Assembly (NCBI GenBank): GCA_902604355.1
Contig: CACKYN010000003.1
Span: forward strand, 1-64,000
DNA from: an uncultured Pelagibacteraceae bacterium
GTDB taxonomy: Bacteria > Pseudomonadota > Alphaproteobacteria > Pelagibacterales > Pelagibacteraceae
DNA length: 64,000 bases
Reading direction: 5' to 3'
The notes under the pieces were generated by a model. That model made no database searches. It worked only from the letters and a program-made list of their open reading frames with translations, and was not told the origin of the DNA. This document shows, piece by piece, positions 40,318-50,032 of the stretch (position 1 is the first letter of the stretch; every line of letters starts with the position of its first letter). The translations under genes were made by a program, and so were the position numbers.

Positions 40318-41658
40318 TTAATTACTCAATAAAGATGACCATGATGGGTCAGATGCATCAGTACTCGTCTTTATTTGACGCTCATTATAGCCAGTTAGAT
40401 CAATAGACCACAACTTTGCAGTAAACCCCTCCCCTTTGTCGTTGGTTTTAGTCTCTCTATAAAAAATTAAAACTCTACCATTTGGTGACCATGAAGGAGC
40501 TTCTTGATAATAATTTTCTGTCAACAATCTCTCACCTTTTCCATCTGTTCTCATAACACCAATGTAAAATTTACCCTTATGTAATTTTGTGAATGCTATT
40601 AAATCTCCCCTAGGAGACCAAACCGGTGTTCCGTAAAGCCCATTTCCAAAAGAAATTCTTTTAACATTACTACCATCATTTTTCATTATATAAATCTGCT
40701 GATAGCCACTTCTGTCAGAGTTAAATGTTATATATTTTCCATCTGGCGAGTAAGAAGGTGATGTATCAATTGATGGATGATTTGTAATCCTTTCTACAAT
40801 TCTATTTTCTAGGTCCATTGTGTAAATATCGGACTTACCATCTTTTGCAAAGCTCATAATAATTTTTTTTCCATCAGGAGAAAATCTTGGTGCAAATGTC
40901 ATTCCAGGAAAATCTCCTACGACCTCCTGTGTTCCTGTCTCAATATCTAATAAGTAAACTCTTGGAAGATTTTTAAAATAAGATAAGTATGTAACCATTT
41001 GACTTGTAGGATTAAATCTTGGAGTGAGCACTAATTCGTTACCTAAAGTTAAGAATTTATTATTGGATCCATCTTGATCCATGATTGCTAATTTTTTTAT
41101 TCTTTGTGTTTTAGGACCTTCCTCAGCAACATAAATAATTCTAGTATCAAAATACCCTTTTTCTCCAGTCAATCTTTCATAAACTTTATCAGAAATGATA
41201 TGACCTACTCTTCGCCAATTACTTGGAACTGTGGTGAATGCTAAAGCCATCATTTCTTTGGCAGCAAGTACATCCCATAATCTAAATTCAACTCTTAATT
41301 TGTCATCTATATAATTTACTTTTCCTGTTATTAGGGCTTGTGCTTTAATCAAATTCCAATCTTCAAATCTTGGTTTAAGATTAGCAATATCAGGAGCTTG
41401 TAAAAAAGCCTCCTTATTTAAAGGATTGAATAATCCAGATGTACTCAAATTATTTTCAACGATAGTTGAAATTTCTTCTCCAATATTTTCTTTTTTAAGG
41501 GCTTGTTCAAAACTTTTTCTTGATTTTTCATCAATAGATAAAGGCGATACTGCTATAGGAAGAGGATTTAGATTACCTCTGGTAATATCTACCTCAATTA
41601 ATGCATATGAATTAATTGGAATTAAAACTAAAAATAATGTAATAATTTTTTTTATCAT
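40318..41658 (-). CDS. tolB: TolB, periplasmic Tol-Pal component
   Basis: Periplasmic beta-propeller protein that binds Pal. Signal peptide at residues 1-19 (ends NSYA); N-terminal alpha/beta domain, then propeller repeats seen as [37 protein letters not shown] and [14 protein letters not shown]. Length 446 aa. Follows tolA by 12 bp. Confidence 0.96.
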   Translation of the reverse strand: MIKKIITLFLVLIPINSYALIEVDITRGNLNPLPIAVSPLSIDEKSRKSFEQALKKENIGEEISTIVENNLSTSGLFNPLNKEAFLQAPDIANLKPRFEDWNLIKAQALITGKVNYIDDKLRVEFRLWDVLAAKEMMALAFTTVPSNWRRVGHIISDKVYERLTGEKGYFDTRIIYVAEEGPKTQRIKKLAIMDQDGSNNKFLTLGNELVLTPRFNPTSQMVTYLSYFKNLPRVYLLDIETGTQEVVGDFPGMTFAPRFSPDGKKIIMSFAKDGKSDIYTMDLENRIVERITNHPSIDTSPSYSPDGKYITFNSDRSGYQQIYIMKNDGSNVKRISFGNGLYGTPVWSPRGDLIAFTKLHKGKFYIGVMRTDGKGERLLTENYYQEAPSWSPNGRVLIFYRETKTNDKGEGFTAKLWSIDLTGYNERQIKTSTDASDPSWSSLLSN

Positions 41659-41670
41659 ATTAATATTATA

Positions 41671-42531
41671 TTAGCCTTCTAACATCTCTCTTGCATCAAA
41701 ATTTAACTGTAATTCTTTCCATCTTTCATAACCTGTTGTTGGAACTCTTAAAGGCTGACATAACTTTACAGCCCTTAAAGCGCTTTCAGCTAAAACTTTA
41801 TAAAAGCCTTGTCCAGGTTTGTTCATCCTTGCATGATCTAAAATTTCAGTTTTTGTTACTGATCCATCTGGTTTTAATTTTAATTTAATTCTAACTAGCA
41901 AGTTTTCATTATAAGGCAAGCCTAATGGAATACTCCAACAACCAAAAATTTGTGCTTTAAGTGCATCTTCTTCACTTAATGTAAGTCCTGAATTCTCAAT
42001 ATTTCTTTCCTGGTCTTGAGAGATGTCGTTATTTTTTTTTATCACATCAGCACTTTCCTCCTTAGATTTATCAATTAATGCTGCAATATTATTTGGATCA
42101 AATAAGTCTTTTTTTTCAAACTCTGAAACCTGTTTTATTTCTTTTTCAACTTTTTCAGGATTTTGCTTATTTTCCTCTTTTGTTTTAATTTTTTTGACAG
42201 TTTTATCTGGAAGAGGAATTGCTTCAGGTGTCTGATTTTCAATTTTTTTATTATTTTGATCTGGGGAAACTACAGTTTTTGTCTTTGTTTTTTTGACTTT
42301 TTTTGGTGGAGCTTGTTCAGAAACCAATTTTTCTTTTTCTTTAACTTTCTCTATAATTTTTTTTGCTTTTGGGGCAAATGGAACATTTGTTTTCTCAGCT
42401 ATCTGAATTAATTCAACCGATACAATAGGGGGGATATCTAAGGGCTTTTTTTTCAAAAAAGGAAGACTCATTGCTGTAACAATAATCAACAGAACATGAA
42501 AAACAGAAGAGATAATTATACTTCTATTCAC
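41671..42531 (-). CDS. tolA: TolA-like energy transducer of the Tol system
   Basis: Spans the periplasm between TolQR and TolB-Pal. One N-terminal transmembrane segment (about residues 5-25), a long Lys/Glu/Pro-rich region (roughly residues 55-180, VKEKEKLVSEQAPPKKVK) and a C-terminal domain with a conserved pair of cysteines (FGCWSIPLG, AVKLCQPLRVP). Length 286 aa, shorter than E. coli TolA. Identity is supported mainly by topology and position between tolR and tolB. Confidence 0.9.
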   Translation of the reverse strand: MNRSIIISSVFHVLLIIVTAMSLPFLKKKPLDIPPIVSVELIQIAEKTNVPFAPKAKKIIEKVKEKEKLVSEQAPPKKVKKTKTKTVVSPDQNNKKIENQTPEAIPLPDKTVKKIKTKEENKQNPEKVEKEIKQVSEFEKKDLFDPNNIAALIDKSKEESADVIKKNNDISQDQERNIENSGLTLSEEDALKAQIFGCWSIPLGLPYNENLLVRIKLKLKPDGSVTKTEILDHARMNKPGQGFYKVLAESALRAVKLCQPLRVPTTGYERWKELQLNFDAREMLEG

Positions 42532-42536
42532 TTTAA

Positions 42537-42953
42537 CTACCTCTGTTTATAAGGTTCTGATATTAAGGCTACCTTTGTAAATCCTGATCCAGAAAGAAGC
42601 CCCATTATTTCAAGCACTCTTCCATAATTTATTGTTTTATCGCCTCTAACATAAATTCTTGTATCAGTTCTATTTTTTGAAACTGCCAAAACTTTTGCGA
42701 TAATATTATTATACTCAACTTTAGTTTCTTGAATAAATATTTCTCCTTTTGCATTTATAGATAATGTAAGTGGCTCTGTTTCCTCTGGAAGAGAGTCTGC
42801 TGAACTTTCTGGTAAATCTACTTGAACGCCAACAGTTAGTAGGGGTGCTGTTACCATAAATATAATCAAAAGCACTAACATTACATCTACAAATGGAGTC
42901 ACATTAATTTCACTCATTGGTTCTTTTGAGGAGCGATTTAATTTAAACGCCAT
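42537..42953 (-). CDS. tolR: TolR, ExbD-family protein
   Basis: Inner-membrane partner of TolQ that uses the proton-motive force. N-terminal EINVTPFVDVMLVLLIIFMVTAP contains the transmembrane helix and the conserved membrane Asp; the periplasmic domain ends with GLLSGSGFTKVALISEP. Length 138 aa. No gap to tolQ, so coupled translation is likely. Confidence 0.96.
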   Translation of the reverse strand: MAFKLNRSSKEPMSEINVTPFVDVMLVLLIIFMVTAPLLTVGVQVDLPESSADSLPEETEPLTLSINAKGEIFIQETKVEYNNIIAKVLAVSKNRTDTRIYVRGDKTINYGRVLEIMGLLSGSGFTKVALISEPYKQR

Positions 42954-43628
42954 TTAAATTATAGTTAAAAATCTTTTTGAAAAATTTTCTAATTTTTCAG
43001 AATATTTTTTAGAATCGTTATTAAATTTATTATACGCAACAACCGCAGGTATTGCTGCTAATAAACCTAATGCAGTTGCAAATAACGCCTCGGCAATTCC
43101 TGGTGCCACTATAGCAAGACTAGTATTTCTCGAAATTGCTATTGATTGAAATGAATTCATTATTCCCCAAACAGTTCCAAATAAACCTATAAATGGTGCA
43201 GTGGAACCAACTGTAGCTAAAAAAGTAAAACCTTTATCAATTTTTGCCATTTGTTTCTCAATTCCGCTTTCTAAAAGTGCGCTCATTCTTTCACTTAAAT
43301 TATTTCTTGTTTTTTTCTTCAACAAACCTTCCATCGCATTTTGAAAAACTAACGCCATAGGATCCTCGATTTTAGATGGTAAACTATTATATAAGTTTTC
43401 AGCAGACTTAGAATTCCAAAATTTTTCCTCAAATTCTTGAGAGGATTTATTTATTTTTTTAAATAACCTAAATTTATCTATAATAACTGCCCAAGAATAC
43501 ACTGAACAAAGAATCAAAATAATCATTACTAATTTTACGATTATGTCAGCTCTAATAAATAAACTAAATAAAGAAAAATCTGTGTTGGTGCCAAGTTCTA
43601 CAGCTTTTGCTGCTATGTCTGCTTCCAT
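42954..43628 (-). CDS. tolQ: TolQ, ExbB/MotA-family proton-channel protein
   Basis: Inner-membrane channel subunit of Tol-Pal. Three transmembrane segments at about residues 27-50, 137-160 and 176-197, with the conserved TVGSTAPFIGLFGTVWGIMNSF and LAIVAPGIAEALFATALGLLAAIPAV. Length 224 aa. It is the first gene of the tol operon, with 53 bp to ruvC upstream. The usual ybgC thioesterase is not present ahead of it. Confidence 0.96.
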   Translation of the reverse strand: MEADIAAKAVELGTNTDFSLFSLFIRADIIVKLVMIILILCSVYSWAVIIDKFRLFKKINKSSQEFEEKFWNSKSAENLYNSLPSKIEDPMALVFQNAMEGLLKKKTRNNLSERMSALLESGIEKQMAKIDKGFTFLATVGSTAPFIGLFGTVWGIMNSFQSIAISRNTSLAIVAPGIAEALFATALGLLAAIPAVVAYNKFNNDSKKYSEKLENFSKRFLTII

Positions 43629-43681
43629 AGTTACTCTTCACACTTAAATGTGTCATGAATTTGACTTGAATTATGCTGATA

Positions 43682-44176
43682 TTACTCTTCTTTATATGTT
43701 TCATAGAAAAAACTAGCTATTAGAATAGCGTCTGCCTTATTAGAATCCTTTTTCTTAGAAAGATGAGACGAATAATATGGAAAAATTTCAATTGCCCTTG
43801 TTCTGCTCGCATCTTTTTCAGAATTAATCAAATTAAAATATTTTTTCCACTTTGCAGGCCTAACATAATAGACTGGAAGTTGCATTGCGCTACAAATTCC
43901 TTTGAGTATTCCAAAAGATTGACCAAAATTGAACATGCTAGTTACGCCTTGGCCTGGCATTGCTGTAACATGTTCTATCACCACTTTTATATTTTTTTTG
44001 TCAATATTTTTTATTTTCTCTGATATTTCATTAAAAATCTGAGATCCATTCACTTGCTTCTTATTCTTTTTACCTTCAATCATAGTTGGCATTTCCAAGA
44101 CATCTTGTATTACCCCATCTTGAAAGAAACAAACTGAACCTGATATTCCCGGATCAATTCCTATTATAAGCATCAA
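43682..44176 (-). CDS. ruvC: RuvC-like Holliday junction resolvase, divergent type
   Basis: Predicted endonuclease that resolves four-way DNA junctions. The RNase-H-fold acidic residues are seen in IGIDPGISGS (Asp), VVIEHV (Glu) and SNKADAILIA (Asp). The block AMPGQGVTSMFNFGQSFG resembles RuvC-like enzymes of phages more than canonical RuvC (GLDPGxxxTG). Length 164 aa is normal. It sits between yebC and tolQ, the standard ruvC position, overlapping yebC by 23 bp, but ruvA and ruvB, usually next, are absent from this locus. Confidence 0.82.
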   Translation of the reverse strand: MMLIIGIDPGISGSVCFFQDGVIQDVLEMPTMIEGKKNKKQVNGSQIFNEISEKIKNIDKKNIKVVIEHVTAMPGQGVTSMFNFGQSFGILKGICSAMQLPVYYVRPAKWKKYFNLINSEKDASRTRAIEIFPYYSSHLSKKKDSNKADAILIASFFYETYKEE

Positions 44177-44897
44177 TTACCCCTAAATTTACATTAGAAA
44201 AAACATTTTGCACATCTTCATCATCTTCTAAACTATCCAGAAATTCTATTACTTTATCTTTTTTTTCGTTATCAATGTCTATACTATTTAGAGGTATCCA
44301 TTCAATTTCTGTAGAAATAAAATTATTTATTTTATTTTCTAAATTTTTTTTAACATTATAAATCTCGCTCATGGGACAATGAATTTCATGAAAATCCATA
44401 TGAGATTTACATTCATCAGCTCCAGCTTCAATTGCTAATTCCAGAATATTGTCATCAGAAATTTCTTTTTTATTAATTTTAATAACTCCCAATTGTTTAA
44501 AATTGTGAGATGCAGATCCTTGGGTTCCTAAACTTCCCCCATTTTTTTGAAAAATCGTTCTAATATTTGAGGCAGTTCTATTTTTGTTATCGGTTAATGT
44601 CTCTACAATAACAGCTATTTTATCTGGTCCAAATCCCTCATATCTTAAATTTTCAAAATTAGAGCCAATTGCTGTGGAAGATTTGTCAATTGCTCTCTCA
44701 ATATTATCCTTAGGCATATTTGCAGACCTAGCTGCTTGAACAGCAGATCTTAACCTGGGGTTCATCGTTGGATCTTTATCACCAAGTTTTGCAGCAACTG
44801 TAATTTCTTTTGATAATTTTGAAAAAATTTTAGAACGCTGTTTATCTACTTTTCCTTTTTTATGTTTTATTCCAGCCCAATGAGAATGTCCTGCCAT
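44154..44897 (-). CDS. yebC: YebC/PmpR-family protein
   Basis: Member of the YebC/TACO1 family; roles in transcriptional regulation and in translation of proline stretches have been reported for relatives. The N-terminus MAGHSHWAGIKHKKGKVDKQR is the family hallmark, followed by NPRLRSAVQAARSANMPKDN. Length 247 aa. It precedes ruvC, the near-universal neighbour. Confidence 0.95.
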   Translation of the reverse strand: MAGHSHWAGIKHKKGKVDKQRSKIFSKLSKEITVAAKLGDKDPTMNPRLRSAVQAARSANMPKDNIERAIDKSSTAIGSNFENLRYEGFGPDKIAVIVETLTDNKNRTASNIRTIFQKNGGSLGTQGSASHNFKQLGVIKINKKEISDDNILELAIEAGADECKSHMDFHEIHCPMSEIYNVKKNLENKINNFISTEIEWIPLNSIDIDNEKKDKVIEFLDSLEDDEDVQNVFSNVNLGVIDAYNRN

Positions 44898-44907
44898 AAG
44901 TTTTTAT

Positions 44908-45708
44908 TTAATTAGCAAATTGATTTCCATATATGTAACTTTGGATACTATTCGCTAAGCCTGTATTTATATTACATTCAACTATAACACCACACAATGT
45001 AGCATCACCAATGGCAGGAAAATGTTTGGTAGAATCTTTTTTTAAAAATCTATTTAATGAATTTTCTTTATTCATACCAATAACAGAATCATAGTCACCA
45101 CACATACCAGCATCGGTTAGATAGCCTGTACCACCTTTTAAAATTCTTGCATCATTAGTTGGAATATGAGTATGAGTTCCTACTACAAGCGTAGCTTTAC
45201 CATCAAAAAAATGGCCTATAGCATTTTTTTCACTTGTAATCTCACCATGAAAATCAACAATAAGAATATCATAATCTCCTTTTAATTTATTCTCATTTAA
45301 AAATTTTTTTGAAACTTCAAATACATCTTCACACTTTTTCATAAAGACGTTTCCCATTAAATTAAGAACACCAATTTTTAAATTGTTACCTGTTGTATAA
45401 ATATTAAATCCTTTTCCTGGTGCAGGTTCGAAAAGATTTTTAGGACGTAATAATTTTTCCTCCTTATCAATATACTCCATGATTTCTTTTTGATCCCAAA
45501 CATGATTGCCTGTTGTAATAACATTTACTCCACAATTAAAAAAATCTTTACATATTTCTTTTGTAAGTCCTACTCCTTGAGACGCGGCGTTTTCACCATT
45601 AACAATCACAAAATCAATATTTTTTGATTTAATTTCACCTATAAGATTTTTACTCAACTTTGAACAACCAGCATCTCCAACCACATCACCTAAAAATAAT
45701 ATTTTCAT
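44908..45708 (-). CDS. YmdB-family metallophosphoesterase
   Basis: Calcineurin-like phosphoesterase of the YmdB (TIGR00282) type; Bacillus YmdB is a 2',3'-cyclic-nucleotide phosphodiesterase. Metal motifs: FLGDVVGDAG at the start, VNGENAASQGVG, TTGNHVWDQKE and VDFHGEITSEK, GTHTHIPTNDARIL. Length 266 aa. Overlaps fau by one base. Confidence 0.93.
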   Translation of the reverse strand: MKILFLGDVVGDAGCSKLSKNLIGEIKSKNIDFVIVNGENAASQGVGLTKEICKDFFNCGVNVITTGNHVWDQKEIMEYIDKEEKLLRPKNLFEPAPGKGFNIYTTGNNLKIGVLNLMGNVFMKKCEDVFEVSKKFLNENKLKGDYDILIVDFHGEITSEKNAIGHFFDGKATLVVGTHTHIPTNDARILKGGTGYLTDAGMCGDYDSVIGMNKENSLNRFLKKDSTKHFPAIGDATLCGVIVECNINTGLANSIQSYIYGNQFAN

Positions 45709-46250
45709 TAAATAGTATCTTTCTCAGTTATGATTATATCTAATTTCTTATCATGTTTGTTTACTGGAATTTTTTTAAGTTTTTGAAAAGAAAAAGCAAG
45801 ACCAACTTTTACTACTTTTTTTTTCTTTGATATCTTTTGAATATAACGGTCATAAAAACCGCCTCCATAACCTAATCTATTTAATTTTTTATCAAATGCC
45901 ACCAAAGGAATAAATAAGATATCAGGGTAAACTCTATTGGTGGTTTCTGGTTCTGGGATACCGTATTTATTTATTAGCAAAGGATCATTTTTATACCATT
46001 TATAAAATTCCATTTGATTTTTTTTTTCAATTTTTGGGAGTGAAATTGTAGAACCTCTTTTAAAAAAATAATTTAAAATTTCTAAATCGTTAATCTCATA
46101 GTTTGATGGATAGTATCCACCGATTATTTTTAAATTATATTTTTTTTTTTTAAGATATGAATAAATATTACTTGGATTTATATTAATTGATTTTTTTGAC
46201 TTACTTTTTCTTAATTTTAATACTTTATCTCTTAACTTTGATTTAATCAC
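45708..46250 (-). CDS. fau: 5-formyltetrahydrofolate cyclo-ligase
   Basis: Recycles 5-formyl-THF to methenyl-THF with ATP. The C-terminal GYGGGFYDRYIQK motif binds substrate and ATP, and ILFIPLVAFDKKLNRLGYGGG precedes it. Length 180 aa. In many alphaproteobacteria 6S RNA lies between zapA and this gene; here the gap is 4 bp, so no 6S RNA fits at this position. Confidence 0.93.
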   Translation of the reverse strand: MIKSKLRDKVLKLRKSKSKKSININPSNIYSYLKKKKYNLKIIGGYYPSNYEINDLEILNYFFKRGSTISLPKIEKKNQMEFYKWYKNDPLLINKYGIPEPETTNRVYPDILFIPLVAFDKKLNRLGYGGGFYDRYIQKISKKKKVVKVGLAFSFQKLKKIPVNKHDKKLDIIITEKDTI

Positions 46251-46254
46251 AATT

Positions 46255-46701
46255 TTATTGGGATAGATTATCTATTTTAGACTTTTTGACAAAATTTGAT
46301 ATTTGATCAGCTGCTTCATCAATTAACTGCTCATATCTTTTTTGATTATTTTCAATCTCAATTCTAAAATCTTCATGATTTAAATTAAGTTTTTTTATCT
46401 CATCCTCTTTCTTGTCTCGATATTCATAAATTAAAGATTTAAGTTCTTTAAATTTATTTGACAAATTTTTGAATTCATCTTTTCTTTGCTCTACCTTCTT
46501 TTTAGTCTCATAATACTCATCCATAATTTTCACTGCTGTAATCAATAGAAGTTTATTTTCACCTAAATTGCCTAAATCATTTTTTAAATTATTAAACTTT
46601 TGACTTATTTGGATTAGTAATTCTTCTAAATGTTCTTCTTGTCCATCCTCACAGGACAATATGAATTCTTTATTATTGAATTTAATAGTTATATTTCCCA
46701 T
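46255..46701 (-). CDS. zapA: Cell-division protein ZapA
   Basis: Binds and bundles FtsZ at mid-cell. The N-terminal NITIKFNNKEFILSCEDGQEEHL matches the ZapA domain, with a long C-terminal coiled coil (about residues 60-140). At 148 aa it is somewhat longer than E. coli ZapA (109). Its position between a coiled-coil gene and fau is characteristic. Overlaps the upstream gene by 13 bp. Confidence 0.88.
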   Translation of the reverse strand: MGNITIKFNNKEFILSCEDGQEEHLEELLIQISQKFNNLKNDLGNLGENKLLLITAVKIMDEYYETKKKVEQRKDEFKNLSNKFKELKSLIYEYRDKKEDEIKKLNLNHEDFRIEIENNQKRYEQLIDEAADQISNFVKKSKIDNLSQ

Positions 46702-47012
46702 TTATCAATTTCTTCCAATAAAGTATCTGTTTCTTGATTTAATTCATCAATTTTCTCGGAAAATTCGATTTGTTTTCTTTCTTCTTGTTTTTCTTTATTT
46801 TTAATTTCCTCTAATTTCTTCGATAGCAAGCCATGTTCATCTAGTAGTTCTTTATATTTTATTTCTAACTCATTTTTTTCAATTTCTAATTGATTTTTTT
46901 GCTTACTTAAATTTTCAATATCATTTTGTAATTTTGGATTGGTTATGTCTAAATTTTTTAATTCATCTAAAACTGAAATTAATTTTTTTTCTTTTTCGTT
47001 TATAGAATTCAT
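46689..47012 (-). CDS. Small coiled-coil protein, DUF4164-like position
   Basis: A 107-residue protein that is almost entirely charged coiled coil (roughly residues 20-100, rich in Lys and Glu) with no membrane segment. In alphaproteobacteria a DUF4164 coiled-coil protein occupies this position between tkt and zapA; I infer membership from position and composition, not from a distinct motif. It probably works with ZapA in division. Divergent from tkt, 51 bp away. Confidence 0.7.
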   Translation of the reverse strand: MNSINEKEKKLISVLDELKNLDITNPKLQNDIENLSKQKNQLEIEKNELEIKYKELLDEHGLLSKKLEEIKNKEKQEERKQIEFSEKIDELNQETDTLLEEIDKWEI

Positions 47013-47063
47013 ATATATAGATATAGTATTAAATAGATTCTTCTTAGTCTAGTCAGGATAATT

Positions 47064-49022
47064 TTGAATAAACTACATAATGATTTAGCAAATTGCATCA
47101 GATTTTTATCAATAGATGCAGTTCAAAAAGCTAATTCTGGACACCCAGGCATGCCAATGGGTATGGCGGATGTTGTAACTGTACTTTTTAAGAATTTTTT
47201 AAGATTTAATCCTAAAAATCCAAATTGGATGAATAGAGATAGATTCGTTTTATCTGCAGGTCATGGATCAATGCTTTTATACTCTTTGCTGTTTTTAACT
47301 GGATATAAGAGTGTTTCATTAAATAGTATAAAGAAATTCAGACAACTAAACTCAATATGTGCCGGTCATCCTGAATACCATCCAAATTCAGGTATCGAAA
47401 CAACAACTGGACCTCTTGGACAAGGAATAGGAAACGCAGTTGGATTTGCAATCTCAGAGGAAATTTTAAAAAAAAAATTAGGAAATAATTTAATTAATCA
47501 CAAAACTTATGTTTTAGCTGGAGATGGGTGTTTAATGGAAGGAATAAGTCATGAGGCAATGAGTTTGGCGGGACATTTGAAGCTTAAAAATTTAGTAATG
47601 CTTTTTGATAACAATTCAATTTCAATTGACGGTCCAACTAATCTTGCTGTTTCAGATAATTTTAAAAAAAGATTTGAGGGTTATGGTTGGGATTATATTT
47701 TAATAAATGGACATAATGAAAAAGAAATATTTAAAGCGTTAAAAAATGTTCAAAAAGCAAAAAAACCAACTGTTATTTCTTGTAAAACAAAAATAGGATA
47801 TGGCTCACCAAATAAATCAGGTAAAGCGTCCTCACATGGAAGTCCCCTAGGTTTAGAGGAGATTGAACTTGTTAGAAAAGCCCTAAATTGGAACAATAAA
47901 CCTTTTAATATTCCAGATCAATTTTTGAAGGAGTGGAGAAAAATTGGTCGAAGATGTGAAACTCAAGAAAAAAAATGGATCAAGATATTTAACAAAAACA
48001 AAACAAAATTTAAAAATATAAAAAAAAATAATTTAATAAGTATTTTAAAAAAAGAAAAAAGAAATGCAATTTTGGACCCGAAAAATTTGGCTACAAGAAA
48101 ATGTTCTGAGATGACTCTCAATGCATTAACAAAACAAAATCATAACTTAATTGGTGGCTCTGCTGATTTAGCAGGATCTAACAATACAAAAACAAAACAT
48201 CAAAAGATAATTAAGCCTGGAGATTTTAGTGGAGATTATATTCACTACGGAGTAAGAGAGCATGGAATGAGCGGAATAATGAATGGTATTGCACTCTATG
48301 GGAATTTAATTCCATATGGCGGAACTTTTTTAATTTTTTCTGATTATTGTAAACCTTCAATTAGGTTATCTGCGTTGATGCAAAAAAGAGTGATATATGT
48401 AATGACGCATGACTCTATAGGACTTGGAGAGGATGGGCCAACCCATCAGCCAATCGAGCAGCTCTCAGGTTTAAGATCAATTCCAAATTTAAATGTTTTT
48501 AGGCCAGCAGATAGAGTTGAAACAATTGAATGCTGGGAACATGCTTTAAAAAGTTCTAAAACACCAAGTATTTTATCTTTAACTAGACAAGGCCTAAATC
48601 CCATAAGAAAATCATTTACAAATATAAATAAATGTTCTCTAGGAGCCTATGAAGTTTTGAGAACTAGTAATAAAATTAATTTAACAATATTTGCAAGTGG
48701 TTCAGAGGTTAATTTGGCAATTGAAGCTAGTCATAAATTAGCCAAAGATAAGATATACTGTAAAGTCATATCAATGCCGTCTATGGAGCTTTTCGATCTA
48801 CAATCAAAATTATATAAAAATAAAATTTTAAACGAAACTAAATTCAAAATTTCAATAGAAGCTGGATCAAGTGATTGTTGGAAAAAATATGTAGGGAGTT
48901 CAGGTTTAACATTTGGAATTAATGAATTTGGCAAGAGTGCACCCTACAAAGATATTTTTAAACACTTTGGACTAACAGTTTCAAATATCGTCAGCAAAAC
49001 CAAAAAAATGATAGGTAATTAA
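47064..49022 (+). CDS. tkt: Transketolase
   Basis: Transfers two-carbon units between sugar phosphates in the pentose-phosphate pathway. N-terminal SIDAVQKANSGHPGMPMGMAD, TPP motif AGDGCLMEGISHEAMSLAGHL near residue 155, and DSIGLGEDGPTHQPIEQL are diagnostic. Length 652 aa. The start codon is TTG (47064-47066), supported by an AGGA ribosome site 6 bases upstream. First of a five-gene carbon cluster with gap, pgk and fba. Confidence 0.96.
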   Translation: MNKLHNDLANCIRFLSIDAVQKANSGHPGMPMGMADVVTVLFKNFLRFNPKNPNWMNRDRFVLSAGHGSMLLYSLLFLTGYKSVSLNSIKKFRQLNSICAGHPEYHPNSGIETTTGPLGQGIGNAVGFAISEEILKKKLGNNLINHKTYVLAGDGCLMEGISHEAMSLAGHLKLKNLVMLFDNNSISIDGPTNLAVSDNFKKRFEGYGWDYILINGHNEKEIFKALKNVQKAKKPTVISCKTKIGYGSPNKSGKASSHGSPLGLEEIELVRKALNWNNKPFNIPDQFLKEWRKIGRRCETQEKKWIKIFNKNKTKFKNIKKNNLISILKKEKRNAILDPKNLATRKCSEMTLNALTKQNHNLIGGSADLAGSNNTKTKHQKIIKPGDFSGDYIHYGVREHGMSGIMNGIALYGNLIPYGGTFLIFSDYCKPSIRLSALMQKRVIYVMTHDSIGLGEDGPTHQPIEQLSGLRSIPNLNVFRPADRVETIECWEHALKSSKTPSILSLTRQGLNPIRKSFTNINKCSLGAYEVLRTSNKINLTIFASGSEVNLAIEASHKLAKDKIYCKVISMPSMELFDLQSKLYKNKILNETKFKISIEAGSSDCWKKYVGSSGLTFGINEFGKSAPYKDIFKHFGLTVSNIVSKTKKMIGN

Positions 49023-49024
49023 AT

Positions 49025-50032
49025 ATGGCAATCAAAATTGGAATTAATGGAATGGGTAGAATTGGTCGTATGATTGTCAGGTCAATTTTTGAAAATCGAA
49101 ATAAAAATTTAAAGATTCAACATATTAATAATAGATCAAATTCAGAGGCTACAGGTAAGCTAATTAGATACGATTCTATACATGGAAAGTTTGATGCTGA
49201 TATTAGATTTGATAAAAATAATTTAATAATAAACGAACAAAAAATTTCATTTTCTCACCAGCCTAAGATTGAAAAAATTAATTGGAAAAAATATGATGTT
49301 GACTATGTTTTAGAATGCACGGGTAAATTTAACTCAAGAGAAAAACTTGTAACTCATATTAAAAATGGTGCAAAAAAAGTGATTGTGTCTGCTCCATGTA
49401 AAAATGCAGACAAAACAATAGTTTTTGGTGTTAACGAAAGCACCTTATCTAAAAAAGATAAAATAATCTCAGCTGCCTCTTGTACTACGAATTGTTTGGC
49501 ACCACTTGTAGATGTAATTCACAAAAAATTTGAAATTGAAAAAGGTTTTATGACTACGATTCATTCTTATACTAGTGACCAAAGAATTTTGGACAATTCT
49601 CATAAAGATCCAAGAAGAGCTCGATCTGCAAGCCAGTCGATTGTTCCTACATCAACTGGAGCATCAAAAGCAATAGGTGAAATAATCCCAAGTTTGAAAG
49701 GAAAATTAGAAGGTGTGGCGATGCGAGTACCTACACCAAATGTTTCTCTTATAGAATTAGTTTTTTGTACTAAAAAAGAAATTAATATCAAAAATATAAA
49801 TAATGAATTTGAATTAGCTTCAAAAAAAAAATTAAAAAGAATTCTAGAAGTTACGTATGAAAAATTAGTTTCTGTTGATTTCAATCATCATTCAGCCTCT
49901 GCAATCGTTGATGCATCTTTAACGAGTGTGGTTGGAACAAATATGGGCAAAATTTCAGCTTGGTATGACAACGAATGGGGTTTTTCTAACAGAATGTGTG
50001 ATATAGCTGAAAATCTGCATAAAATCTCTTAA
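49025..50032 (+). CDS. gap: Glyceraldehyde-3-phosphate dehydrogenase
   Basis: Interconverts glyceraldehyde-3-phosphate and 1,3-bisphosphoglycerate with NAD(P). Rossmann motif GINGMGRIGRMIVRS, catalytic Cys in SAASCTTNCLAPL near residue 153, and C-terminal WYDNEWGFSNRM. Length 335 aa. Two bases after tkt and sharing one base with pgk. Confidence 0.97.
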   Translation: MAIKIGINGMGRIGRMIVRSIFENRNKNLKIQHINNRSNSEATGKLIRYDSIHGKFDADIRFDKNNLIINEQKISFSHQPKIEKINWKKYDVDYVLECTGKFNSREKLVTHIKNGAKKVIVSAPCKNADKTIVFGVNESTLSKKDKIISAASCTTNCLAPLVDVIHKKFEIEKGFMTTIHSYTSDQRILDNSHKDPRRARSASQSIVPTSTGASKAIGEIIPSLKGKLEGVAMRVPTPNVSLIELVFCTKKEINIKNINNEFELASKKKLKRILEVTYEKLVSVDFNHHSASAIVDASLTSVVGTNMGKISAWYDNEWGFSNRMCDIAENLHKIS

